Positions 8,501-15,839 are shown, counted from the stretch's first letter. The stretch is DNA of 32,976 bases from Parcubacteria group bacterium GW2011_GWE2_39_37 (GCA_000995135.1 LBWY01000012.1:1-32976), one strand, 5' to 3'. The notes: generated by a model not told the origin, from the letters alone. Made by a program: numbers and translations.

Positions 8501-8530
8501 TTGACACAAGGTCGAAACTAATGATAAAAT
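8501..8530 (+). promoter_or_regulatory. Promoter of the GNAT-ASCH gene
   Basis: TTGACA (8501-8506), an 18-nt spacer and TAAAAT (8525-8530) form a near-consensus sigma-70 promoter. The predicted start near 8537 leaves a leader of about 108 nt, unlike the leaderless promoters of the neighbouring minus-strand genes. Confidence 0.75.
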
Positions 8531-8539
8531 ATTTTGAAT

Positions 8540-8640
8540 CCCAAGATAGGCTTGGGTGTCTAAACCTGTCCATTCCACAACACAACCATTGAGTTACGCA
8601 ATGTCAATTTCTTGATTGACATGTAACTCGAAAAGGAGAA
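8540..8640 (+). promoter_or_regulatory. Structured 5' leader with two hairpins and a strong Shine-Dalgarno site
   Basis: Hairpin 1 pairs CCCAAG (8540-8545) with CTTGGG (8551-8556). Hairpin 2 pairs 8591-8608 with 8615-8629: GAGTTAC with GTAACTC and ATGTCAAT with ATTGACAT, with a 3-nt bulge (GCA) and a loop of about 6 nt. Its 3' arm ends 3 nt before AAGGAG (8633-8638), which lies 6 nt from the ATG at 8645. A small ORF ATG-TCA-ATT-TCT-TGA and a bare ATG-TAA occur inside hairpin 2. The placement right before the ribosome site suggests control of translation or RNA stability; no known riboswitch class is recognised. Confidence 0.6.
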
Positions 8641-8644
8641 AACC

Positions 8645-9994
8645 ATGAAAACCCCTTTTATTGTTATCCGTGAAGCAGGTTCAGGCGATTATGAGTTTGT
8701 TGCCAATCTTATGCACAATGCGCTAGAACCTTACTATGGTGGTGACCACCGTGCCCACGCCAAACGAATTTTCGATGCACATCTCGATGGTGGACATGAC
8801 AAAGTCGGGTTTTTCTCTTTCGAACAACTCATGTTTATTATGGAAGTTGACAATGTGAAAGCCGGGATGATTCATCTGGTCGGTAAGCGACAATCAACAT
8901 ACAAAATAAGTCCCTTGATTGTCGCCCCCGAATTTCAGGGTCATTTTGGCCTTGGCAGCAGATTGCTCGAACACGCAGAAAAGTATGTGCGAGACCAAAA
9001 TGCTCGTCAGCTATATTGCACAGTTGCAGAAAAAAACATCTCTGCAATGCAATTTTTTGCACGCAAAGATTTCATCCGTGCTGGCACTTCAGAAAGCCAC
9101 TACAAATATGGTGTTACTGAGGTAATGCTATACAAACCTTTCTATGAGATAAGTGCAATAACAAGTCTTGACCAAATGAATGTATCAGTCATCCCCTTTG
9201 ATGAAACGCAACAAAAAATGAAAGAGCAAGTTACTCAGCTCTTGCTCACAAAACTCCCTCTCTCATTTGAAGGAATTACTGATGAATGGGTAGGGGCGCT
9301 CTTTGCAGGCTACAACCGCAGAAATACAGCAGATATAAATGCAAAGTATAAATTGATTTTCGTTGCAATCGATAATAACAACGACGTAATCGGTGTGGCA
9401 GCAGCAACGCCAAAAAAAGGAAGCCCCATCAAAGTAATGCCTTTTATTGCCACCAACATGGTGGCATTTGAGGCACTTCTTATTGACATCCCCCACCAGC
9501 TAGTTCCCTATGGTCATAAATTGTATATCCATATTGACCCAACTGCTGAAGAAGTCGTGGCTCTCCAACAGCTTGGTTGGACATTAGACGCAGCCATGCC
9601 CAATTCGTACCGTCCTGGGATTATTACGCAGCAATGGAGCCTCAACATCGGAGAAAAAACCATGAAAACTATGAGAGTAAAAAAACGTTTCTATGACTTA
9701 ATCCAATCAGGCAAAAAAGATATCGAGGTTCGCGTGGGTTATGACTCGATAAAACGCATAAAAAATGGCGAGCACATTCAACTCATTTCCCACACTGCTC
9801 ACCTTAATGTTCGCGTTAACGCAATTCATCATTACCCCTCTTTCGAAACCATGCTTGATAATGAGCCTTATAATCGAATTGCACCTGACGCCTCCACAAG
9901 GGAAGAGGTGCTTTCCCTACTTAAAGCTATTTACCCTCCGGAAAAAGAAAAACTCGGGGTCATAGCATTCGAACTTGACCTGCTCAAGAAATAG
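8645..9994 (+). CDS. GNAT acetyltransferase fused to GNAT-like and ASCH domains
   Basis: A 449-residue three-part protein. Residues 1-165 are a GNAT N-acetyltransferase: acetyl-CoA motif A reads LIVAPEFQGHFGLGSRLLEH (91-110) with the Q-x-x-G-x-G turn at 98-104, followed by motif B around 122-145. Residues 175-335 look like a second, degenerate GNAT fold without a clear acetyl-CoA loop. Residues 340-449 are an ASCH domain with GKKDIEVR (356-363), the usual GxK-x-x-E-x-R signature of this RNA/nucleoside-binding PUA-like fold. ASCH proteins include the N4-acetylcytidine hydrolase YqfB, so a link to acetylated bases is possible but speculative. The gene has a consensus promoter, a structured leader, a strong Shine-Dalgarno site and its own terminator, and its base use is less AT-rich than the neighbours; recent acquisition is likely. 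An internal start at 9662 could yield the ASCH domain alone. Confidence 0.88.
   Translation: MKTPFIVIREAGSGDYEFVANLMHNALEPYYGGDHRAHAKRIFDAHLDGGHDKVGFFSFEQLMFIMEVDNVKAGMIHLVGKRQSTYKISPLIVAPEFQGHFGLGSRLLEHAEKYVRDQNARQLYCTVAEKNISAMQFFARKDFIRAGTSESHYKYGVTEVMLYKPFYEISAITSLDQMNVSVIPFDETQQKMKEQVTQLLLTKLPLSFEGITDEWVGALFAGYNRRNTADINAKYKLIFVAIDNNNDVIGVAAATPKKGSPIKVMPFIATNMVAFEALLIDIPHQLVPYGHKLYIHIDPTAEEVVALQQLGWTLDAAMPNSYRPGIITQQWSLNIGEKTMKTMRVKKRFYDLIQSGKKDIEVRVGYDSIKRIKNGEHIQLISHTAHLNVRVNAIHHYPSFETMLDNEPYNRIAPDASTREEVLSLLKAIYPPEKEKLGVIAFELDLLKK
9650..9664 (+). promoter_or_regulatory. Internal ribosome-binding site and ATG before the ASCH domain
   Basis: GGAG (9650-9653) lies 8 nt before the in-frame ATG at 9662 (Met340). 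The stretch GGAGAAAAAACCATGAAAAC closely repeats the real gene start GGAGAAAACCATGAAAAC at 8635-8652. It falls exactly at the boundary of the ASCH domain, so it is either the relic start of a once separate gene or a working start for a 110-residue ASCH protein. Confidence 0.5.
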
Positions 9995-10006
9995 TTCGAG
10001 AAAGTA

Positions 10007-10036
10007 CCCGGACAGCAACACTGGCCGGGATTTTTT
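10007..10036 (+). terminator. Intrinsic terminator of the GNAT-ASCH gene
   Basis: CCCGG (10007-10011) pairs with CCGGG (10025-10029), extended inside by CAG/CTG across an A-G mismatch, and is followed by a run of six T (10031-10036). It overlaps the stop codon of the convergent ASCH gene by two bases. Confidence 0.75.
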
Positions 10037-10373
10037 ATTCTTTTATAAATTTTATTCCAACAACACCGTATTCATTTTCATCTGCTAACGAATAAAATTC
10101 ATGAATTTCTTGTATTAAATATTCTTTTGAATCACCGCCGAAATACGCAGGAGGAAAATTAGAAAATAATTCTTCAAATGAATTATACTTATACAACGCC
10201 AATACTTTTGTTGTAATTTTAATATTTTGATCATCATTATTTACAAATTCAATTAAATCCCCGACCTTAATTCGTTGCCTTTTTTCATCGAACAGCCGAG
10301 ATTCAATTATTTTCTTTCCATTTATAATTTTTTCAAATGGCGCCTTAGCCAATTTCATTTGATGAATAACCAT
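10035..10373 (-). CDS. Small ASCH-domain protein
   Basis: A 112-residue protein that is almost entirely one ASCH (ASC-1 homology, PUA-like) domain. It opens MKLAKAPFEKIINGKK from Met6, has the signature GKKIIESRLFDEKRQ (19-33) with Glu24 and Arg26, and then KVGDLIEF, the strand that lines the nucleic-acid groove. The late motif GVVGIKFI closes the barrel. ASCH proteins bind RNA or modified nucleosides, and some hydrolyse N4-acetylcytidine; the substrate here is unknown. Met1 (10373) and Met6 (10358) are both possible starts. It is convergent with the GNAT-ASCH gene, and its own ASCH domain is clearly different from that one (DEKRQ versus the partner's YDSIK), so the two are not a simple duplication. 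Confidence 0.85.
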   Translation of the reverse strand: MVIHQMKLAKAPFEKIINGKKIIESRLFDEKRQRIKVGDLIEFVNNDDQNIKITTKVLALYKYNSFEELFSNFPPAYFGGDSKEYLIQEIHEFYSLADENEYGVVGIKFIKE

Positions 10374-10459
10374 AGATTAATCCACTTAAATTATTAATAA
10401 CAATTCTCCAATTAACAAGACTATCAACACCAAACTAGAAACAATCACATGCGCACACA

Positions 10460-10881
10460 TTAATCACCTTGCTCTACATAATGCAAGCAAATTACATTGT
10501 TATTCCCTAATTTTTTCAGACAAAGGACAGAATCAAACTGTTTAAAATCAAACGGATCAGTCACTGAAAATCTGAATGTTCCTCGCTTAACATCACATCT
10601 CGAGAAAGGTAATTACAAAGAAATGTAATGCCGATTTTTTTCTCGCCATTGTCTTTGGTAAAATTAAATACATTAAAAAGCTCTCCAACTTCAACATCCA
10701 ACCCCACCTCCTCCATAATTTCCCTGATTAATGCTTCTTCCGGGGTTGCACCTTCCTCCACTGTGCCACCCACAGTTTCCCAAACTCCAGGCAGGTGATC
10801 ATCATTCTTGCTTCTTTTAACAATCAGAATTTTACCATCATTCCGTCTAATTATGCCCTTTACTGCTAATTTATGTGTCAT
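10460..10881 (-). pseudogene. Nudix hydrolase, frameshifted near the C-terminus
   Basis: From ATG 10881 the frame reads MTHKLAVKGIIRRNDGKILI with the Nudix box GGTVEEGATPEEALIREIMEEVG (G-x5-E-x7-R-E-U-x-E-E-x-G intact) at about 38-60. It stops at TGA 10561-10563 right after SEEHSDFQ, where the family normally continues with W. Adding one base (TG to TGG) joins the next frame, which reads WTDPFDFKQFDSV and runs to a TAA at 10460-10462, giving about 140 residues, the usual family length. Reading through the TGA in the same frame gives no family-like sequence, so this is a one-base loss and not a recoded stop. The catalytic box is complete, so the 106-residue product might keep some activity. 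It follows the acyl-CoA synthetase by 8 nt on the same strand. The substrate is unknown (NTP or nucleotide-sugar type). Confidence 0.8.
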
Positions 10882-10889
10882 AATTAAAT

Positions 10890-12581
10890 TTATCTATACA
10901 ACCCATCAATCACCCCGCCATATTTTGCTTCGATGTGATGGCGGCGGATTTTTAAGGTCGGGGTCAGTTCTTCGTTCTCGATGGTAAACGGCCTATCCAA
11001 TAAATGGAATTTTTTTATCACTTCATGGGCCATCAGTTGCTCATTTACCTTGACTATTTCATCTTCGATCAGCTTTTGCAGATCTACTTTTACTCCACTA
11101 TATTTTTGGCTGATCGCTTCCAAGTCAGGCACGATCAAGGCGGATAAAGAATCTTTCTTGTGGCCGACAATTAAGCTCTGATTGATGGCAGTGCTTAGAT
11201 TAAGCAAGGACTCTATCCTTTCAGGGAAAATATTTTTGCCATTATTAGTGACAATTATATCTTTTTTCCGGCCGATTACCGTCAAGTAACCCTCATAATC
11301 CAAAAAACCAAGATCTCCTGTCTTTAGCCAGCCATCTTCGTTTATCGCTTCCCTTGTCTTATCTTCTTTCTGCCAATAACCCATCATCAGATTTTCACCC
11401 TTGATCAGAATTTCTTTATCTGAATCGATTTTTACCATAACGCCATTAATTGCCGGACCGACAGTACCGATCTTGTTATTTTCCAATGAATTGGTGCATG
11501 ATACCGGCGATGTTTCTGTCAGGCCGTAGCCTTCGGCGATTTTTACCCCGACATTTTTAAAGAATTTCAATACTTTTACGTTGATACAGGCGCCCCCGGA
11601 CATCGCAAAACGCAGATGACCGCCAAAAAGCTTGCGGATTTTCCTATAAATCAAGATATCTGCGATTCTTTTACCTGGTGTGCCTGGCTTTTGCCTTAAT
11701 GACCAGAAAAAAAGTTTTTTTGCCCAATGGCCTTTCAATTGGATCTTGGCAAAAATCTTTTCCTGCATCTTCTCAAAAATTCTAGGCACGCTGATAATGA
11801 TCGTCGGTTTGACTTCACGAAGATTTTCCGGCAAATTTTTTATACTCTCCGCATAAGCGATGCTAGCTCCGGATAAAATCGGGATGTAGGAGCCGGCCGT
11901 CCTTTCCAATACATGGGATAATGGCAGGAAAGACAAAAATTTATCACTGGGCATTACGGGAATCCTTTCAGTCGAAGCCAACGCGTCATGGATAAAGTTC
12001 TTGTTAGAAAGCATAACTCCTTTCGGTTCGCCGGTGGTACCAGAGGTATAGACTATGCTTGCCAACTCATTTACTACAGGATCGTCAACGCTAGTTTTTT
12101 TGATTAAGGAAGAATAAAGAATTATACTCGGGTAATTTTTCTGCCAATCAGTTTTTAGCACATAGGAATCATCGAATAATGCGATTTTCAAGTCCGGCTT
12201 GCGTTCTTTTAATAAAACCAAAAAACTCTCATACTTAATCAAGCAAGCTTCACTTACAAACAAAAAACCGCTGGCAGAATCATTTAAAATGTATTCGATC
12301 AGCGGTTGATTTGCCGTGGTATGGATTGGCACACTTACAGCACCTAATTTGTTGATTGCCAAATCGCTTATTAACCATTCTGGCCTGTTTTCGCTCAAAA
12401 TAGAAACTCTATCCCCTTGTTTTATGCCTTGAGCAGACAGATTTTCGGCCAAATAATCAACCAAAAGCAATAGATCCTTATAATGAATATGGTGCCAGTG
12501 GCGATTTTTGCGCCAATAAACGATCGGCCGTGACTGATGCTTAACGGCAACTTCTTTAAATTTTATATAAATTGACTCCAT
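10890..12581 (-). CDS. AMP-forming long-chain acyl-CoA synthetase
   Basis: This enzyme joins a fatty acid to CoA through an acyl-adenylate. The 563 residues show the P-loop TSGTTGEPKG (179-188), the adenylate motif YGLTETSP (352-359), the TGD motif (421-423) with the hinge GRKKDIIVTNNGKN (437-450), and the C-terminal catalytic Lys544 in LTPTLKIRR. It is of the FadD/FAA1 type that also occurs in bacteria without beta-oxidation, where it activates scavenged fatty acids. Its ATG overlaps the stop of the upstream phospholipase-like gene by one base (TAATG), indicating translational coupling. With that neighbour it could form a small lipid-salvage unit: release acyl chains, then activate them. The pairing is inference; the family call is firm. 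Confidence 0.95.
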   Translation of the reverse strand: MESIYIKFKEVAVKHQSRPIVYWRKNRHWHHIHYKDLLLLVDYLAENLSAQGIKQGDRVSILSENRPEWLISDLAINKLGAVSVPIHTTANQPLIEYILNDSASGFLFVSEACLIKYESFLVLLKERKPDLKIALFDDSYVLKTDWQKNYPSIILYSSLIKKTSVDDPVVNELASIVYTSGTTGEPKGVMLSNKNFIHDALASTERIPVMPSDKFLSFLPLSHVLERTAGSYIPILSGASIAYAESIKNLPENLREVKPTIIISVPRIFEKMQEKIFAKIQLKGHWAKKLFFWSLRQKPGTPGKRIADILIYRKIRKLFGGHLRFAMSGGACINVKVLKFFKNVGVKIAEGYGLTETSPVSCTNSLENNKIGTVGPAINGVMVKIDSDKEILIKGENLMMGYWQKEDKTREAINEDGWLKTGDLGFLDYEGYLTVIGRKKDIIVTNNGKNIFPERIESLLNLSTAINQSLIVGHKKDSLSALIVPDLEAISQKYSGVKVDLQKLIEDEIVKVNEQLMAHEVIKKFHLLDRPFTIENEELTPTLKIRRHHIEAKYGGVIDGLYR

Positions 12582-13495
12582 TAAGAATTGTAAAAATATT
12601 TAATATCGGTAACCGGGCAATTCAATTTACCGGTATTCAGACTCTCGCCGCGGATGAACTCGCTGGCTTCCTTTCGGCTCAATCTGCCTTGATAATATCC
12701 ATATGCGACAGAAATCATATTCTTGACCAGCTCATCGGCACGCTGAAATAGCTCTTCTACGGTAGTATGCTTTTTTACTCCAGTGATCAGATCCCGATAA
12801 TTTATATTATCTGGAATTATCCTTGAGTCTCTTTTTATATTACCATAAAAAATGCCTAATAAAAATTTCAATTTTACTAGGTGCAGCTTATAAGCAAAAT
12901 ATAAAGGATAATAAATAAAATCTAGCTTTAACAGCTTGAGCAGTAGCGATTTTCTTTTTAAGACTTTAATGATATCTTTCTCTGTCAGGTTGAATTTTTT
13001 TTCAATAATATCGTCAAAACTCAACTTATCCACAATAGAGCAGTCAACCATGTCATTGAAATAATATTTATGATTAACTTTTTTATCTAAATAGGTTTCC
13101 AAGTGACGATGAAGATAGATTGCATCCTCCGCCTTGGCTGGAATCGGATCATAATAGTTACCCGATAAATAATATATGACGGGATGAAAAACCATATCCA
13201 GGGCGCAATGAGTCAAGAAACCGAAAGTAAATGCCAGATCAGCTTCGCTTTTTTTTGCTTTTGCCTCATCCAGAAAATCAAAGACCATCTCGTTAGTCGG
13301 ATTACCGAACCGACCATGGATAGTTTCAGAAATCTTAACGATATCGTCATTGCCGCTATAATAAAAAGTGTCCGGCATAACACTGCCGAAATAAAAAAAT
13401 TTAAGATTATTCTTGATAATCTCAACAATTTTGTTTTCCTCTATTTTCTTGATCAGTTTGTGAGAAAAATATAAGTGAGTATTCTCTTTGGGCAT
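12581..13495 (-). CDS. Zinc-dependent phospholipase C-like protein
   Basis: A 304-residue protein of the zinc-dependent phospholipase C / S1-P1 nuclease fold (PF00882-like). It has the N-terminal THLYFSHKLI with His7 and His12, GSVMPDTFYYSG (Asp42), HGRFGNPT (His60), FGFLTHCALDMVFHP (His96, Asp100, His104) and LHRHLE (around 128-133), the expected set of metal ligands. No signal peptide is evident, unlike secreted toxins, so the protein is probably intracellular and may act on phospholipid or another phosphodiester; many bacterial members have no known substrate. The stop overlaps the start of the acyl-CoA synthetase gene by one base, so both are made from one mRNA. No Shine-Dalgarno site is seen. 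Confidence 0.85.
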   Translation of the reverse strand: MPKENTHLYFSHKLIKKIEENKIVEIIKNNLKFFYFGSVMPDTFYYSGNDDIVKISETIHGRFGNPTNEMVFDFLDEAKAKKSEADLAFTFGFLTHCALDMVFHPVIYYLSGNYYDPIPAKAEDAIYLHRHLETYLDKKVNHKYYFNDMVDCSIVDKLSFDDIIEKKFNLTEKDIIKVLKRKSLLLKLLKLDFIYYPLYFAYKLHLVKLKFLLGIFYGNIKRDSRIIPDNINYRDLITGVKKHTTVEELFQRADELVKNMISVAYGYYQGRLSRKEASEFIRGESLNTGKLNCPVTDIKYFYNS

Positions 13496-13505
13496 GGGAT
13501 AAATT

Positions 13506-13948
13506 ATTTAATTTCTAATTTTCAATTTCTAAACAATTTATAATTTTTCAATTTTATTTAGACTTGTTGAAATTTTATTAAAAATTAGGGTTAGTTCATG
13601 GGCTTCTGCCCACAGTTTCCTTAACTTTTCTTTTTCTTCTGGATTGGATTTTGCTATTAATTCAACCCAGTATTTTGTCTCCTGAATTTCTTTTCTGCAA
13701 ATACTTATCTTATTTTTGAATTCTTTTCTAGAACTTGCCGCATTTGCTTCTGAATAATTAGCGCCGACACTTGTAGACGAACGAATTAATTGGCTAATTA
13801 AATTTTTATTTATGTCATTTCTATTAATTTTCAATAAAAATTCAATTATATTAAAACTATACTTCTTTGTCCTTTCTTCTAAATCATAATTCATACAATT
13901 AGATAATTGAAAAATTGTTTAGAAATTGAAAATTGAAAATTGAAAATT
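13506..13948. mobile_element. IVP/S23-type gene bounded by a 23-bp inverted repeat
   Basis: A perfect 23-bp inverted repeat, AATTTTCAATTTCTAAACAATTT at 13517-13539 and its complement at 13912-13934, brackets the four-helix-bundle gene; further AATTTTC/GAAAATT units extend both ends. The left copy overlaps the gene's stop codon. The arrangement recalls intervening sequences of 23S rRNA genes, where such a gene sits in a stem formed by terminal repeats. The unit lies between the phospholipase-like gene and rseP. Confidence 0.6.
13538..13894 (-). CDS. Four-helix-bundle protein of the 23S rRNA intervening-sequence (S23/IVP) family
   Basis: A 118-residue, nearly all-helical protein. The signature is SQLIRSSTSVGANYSEANAA followed by a basic helix (SSRKEFKNKISICRKE) and the ETKYWVELI helix, matching the TIGR02436-type family first seen inside 23S rRNA intervening sequences; relatives include the Avd accessory protein of diversity-generating retroelements. 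The fold is a pentameric, basic nucleic-acid-binding bundle in known members; its job in free-standing copies is unknown. No reverse transcriptase or variable repeat is nearby, so a retroelement is not indicated. The gene is wrapped by inverted repeats that overlap its stop and lie 18 nt before its ATG, so gene and repeats probably moved as a unit. Confidence 0.92.
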   Translation of the reverse strand: MNYDLEERTKKYSFNIIEFLLKINRNDINKNLISQLIRSSTSVGANYSEANAASSRKEFKNKISICRKEIQETKYWVELIAKSNPEEKEKLRKLWAEAHELTLIFNKISTSLNKIEKL

Positions 13949-15071
13949 ACCTAAAGAGTCCCAAGACATCCTTGAAGGTTATGACAAGGATTAGGGCCAT
14001 CAATAACAGAAAAAAAACATTATGGATTATTGCTTCGACTTCTTTTTTTACCGGCTTGCCTTTTATTTTTTCGATTATGAGAAATAGAATTCTGCCACCA
14101 TCAAGGGCTGGAATCGGCAAGAAATTAATTATTGCCAAGTTGATGGATAAAAGTGCTGTAAATTGTATCAGATGCATAATGCCTAAACGCGCTACCTGTC
14201 CTGTTAATTTGGCAATGCCGATCGGTCCTGCCACATCAGCGCCAACGCTCTGGCCGGTAAAGAGATTCCTAAACAATTCATAAAAAGCTACCAGTATTGC
14301 CCAGGTCAACAAAGCAGTCTGTTTGATGCCTTGCCAAATCGCCGCATACCATGGGTATCTGACAGTTCCAGATTCAACCAAAACCACACCGACTCCTCCC
14401 TTGCCGGTTTCTTCTCTGATTTCTGGTTTGATTTTGAAGTTCAGCTCTTCATTATTCCTTTTTATTTTGTAATTCAAAACCTTGTCTTTATTTTCATCGA
14501 CAAAATTCTGAATCTCTTGAAATGTGGCAAATTTCTTTTCATCGATGCCAAGGATTATATCTCCAGGGATGATTCCTGCCTGCTTTGCCGGAGAATTTTC
14601 GGCTACCTGAACCACTTGTATCTGCTGATCTTTGACTATCGCTCCCTTGCCCAGGCCATCCAATGCCTGAGGTGAACCGATCATTAGGCCGATAGAAATC
14701 AAAACCGTCGCCAACACCATATTCATAAAAACACCGGCAGACAAAACAATCGCTCTTTGCCAGATTTTTTTACTGGCAAAGCTGTCCGGATCAACATTCT
14801 CCCCATCCTCACCTTTTATCTTCACAAATCCCCCCAATGGTAGCCAATTCAAAGAATAGATAGTATCGGCGGCATCATCAACAGTTTTTGAGCCTCGTAC
14901 CCGCTTCCATTTGCCACTTATTGATTTGTAGACACCATAAGCCCGTGGTGGAAAACCGATACCAAACTCTTCAGCCTTAATGCCAAATTTACGCGCAGTA
15001 AAAAAATGGCCCAGTTCATGGACGAAAACTAAAACAGAGAGAACTATCAAAAATATAAGTGTCGTTAGCAT
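13947..15071 (-). CDS. rseP: Site-2 protease RseP, M50 zinc metalloprotease
   Basis: An inner-membrane intramembrane protease of 374 residues. The zinc site HELGH (His18, Glu19, His22) lies in the first membrane helix, the third ligand is Asp324 in LPIPALDGGR, and a PDZ domain lies between (about 125-215) with the carboxylate loop NSPAKQAGIIPGDIILGI. Further membrane helices occur near 95-115, 250-270 and 345-370. In well-studied bacteria this enzyme cuts anti-sigma factors or clears signal-peptide remnants; no anti-sigma gene is in the window. It is downstream of frr on the same strand, a gene order often seen in bacteria. The stop lies inside the repeat edge of the IVP element. Complete and intact. 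Confidence 0.96.
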   Translation of the reverse strand: MLTTLIFLIVLSVLVFVHELGHFFTARKFGIKAEEFGIGFPPRAYGVYKSISGKWKRVRGSKTVDDAADTIYSLNWLPLGGFVKIKGEDGENVDPDSFASKKIWQRAIVLSAGVFMNMVLATVLISIGLMIGSPQALDGLGKGAIVKDQQIQVVQVAENSPAKQAGIIPGDIILGIDEKKFATFQEIQNFVDENKDKVLNYKIKRNNEELNFKIKPEIREETGKGGVGVVLVESGTVRYPWYAAIWQGIKQTALLTWAILVAFYELFRNLFTGQSVGADVAGPIGIAKLTGQVARLGIMHLIQFTALLSINLAIINFLPIPALDGGRILFLIIEKIKGKPVKKEVEAIIHNVFFLLLMALILVITFKDVLGLFR

Positions 15072-15262
15072 GTTTTAAATTTTTAAATTTTTTATTTTGT
15101 AATTTTTAAATACTGCCCGACAGGCAGAGGGGTTCTAATTTTTAAAAATTTAAACATTAAAAAATTATTTAAAAATTAAAAATTGGAAATTAAAAATTAT
15201 TCCGTCTTAAGTTTAATAATTACTTGAATATTTTAACTTACTAAGTAATTATTACGAATTAA
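15072..15262. repeat. AT-rich intergenic stretch with inverted repeats between frr and rseP
   Basis: No coding frame is seen. It holds a short hairpin CTGCC/GGCAG (15113-15127) embedded in runs of AATTTTTAAA-type units on both sides, and a 12-bp perfect inverted repeat TAATAATTACTT (15214-15225) with AAGTAATTATTA (15243-15254). Neither is a typical GC-rich terminator with a T-run; processing or partial termination is possible. Confidence 0.45.
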
Positions 15263-15817
15263 TTAAATCGTCATTATATCTTCCTCTTTCTTTTCTTTCA
15301 GTTTCTTGATTTCTTCATTCTTCTTGGCCACTTCTTCCTCTAACTCCCTGATAAACTGATATTTTTCATCTTCAGAGATCTCTTTATCGGTTTCTGCTTG
15401 TTCAATTGCGGACTTGATTTCGTCTCTTACCTTCCGGACCGCAATCCTTGCTTCCTCCATTTTTTCATTCAATTTTTTAACTAAATTCTTCCTATTTTCT
15501 TCTGTCATGATGGGCAACGATATCCTTATCTTGTCCCCTTCATTGACTACCCCAAGACCTAAATCTGCCTCAACAATGGACTTCTCAATGTCTTTTATCA
15601 CGCTTTTATCCCAAGGACTGATCACCATGCTGCGAGCGTCGGTAACGCTGACACTGGCCAATCCATTCAATGGCGTCTTTACCCCATAGGCAGTCACAAA
15701 TACGCCATCCAACAAGCTCGGGTTTGCCCGTCCTACTCTTAGAGTAGAAATTTCTTTAACAAAAAATTCTATTGATTTGATAAAACCTTCCTGTTTTTCT
15801 TGTACGAATTTATTCAT
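15263..15817 (-). CDS. frr: Ribosome recycling factor
   Basis: RRF splits post-termination ribosomes together with EF-G. The 184 residues match the family length (about 185) and its two domains: a long three-helix bundle (residues 1-30 and 105-184) and an inserted beta domain (about 31-104). The signature LRVGRANPSLLDGV (27-40), the strand VSVTDARSMVISPWDKS, and the late block LPIMTEENRKNLVKKLNEKMEEARIAVRKVRDE are highly conserved. It sits between the beta-propeller lipoprotein gene and rseP on the minus strand, 22 nt after the former. No Shine-Dalgarno site is visible, as for its neighbours. Intact single-copy housekeeping gene. Confidence 0.97.
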   Translation of the reverse strand: MNKFVQEKQEGFIKSIEFFVKEISTLRVGRANPSLLDGVFVTAYGVKTPLNGLASVSVTDARSMVISPWDKSVIKDIEKSIVEADLGLGVVNEGDKIRISLPIMTEENRKNLVKKLNEKMEEARIAVRKVRDEIKSAIEQAETDKEISEDEKYQFIRELEEEVAKKNEEIKKLKEKKEEDIMTI

Positions 15818-15839
15818 ATGATTTATATTAATTTAAAAA

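Noticed and set aside
10555-10570. TGA read as an amino acid (recoded stop) in the Nudix gene
   Set aside because: Reading through in the same frame gives no family-like sequence, the shifted frame does, and other genes here end properly at TGA.
13538-13894. Possible diversity-generating retroelement, because the four-helix-bundle protein is related to Avd
   Set aside because: No reverse transcriptase, template repeat or variable repeat occurs in the window.
15072-15262. CRISPR array or small RNA gene in the repeat-rich gap between frr and rseP
   Set aside because: The repeats are irregular, AT-rich and lack unique spacers; no promoter plus terminator pair is seen.
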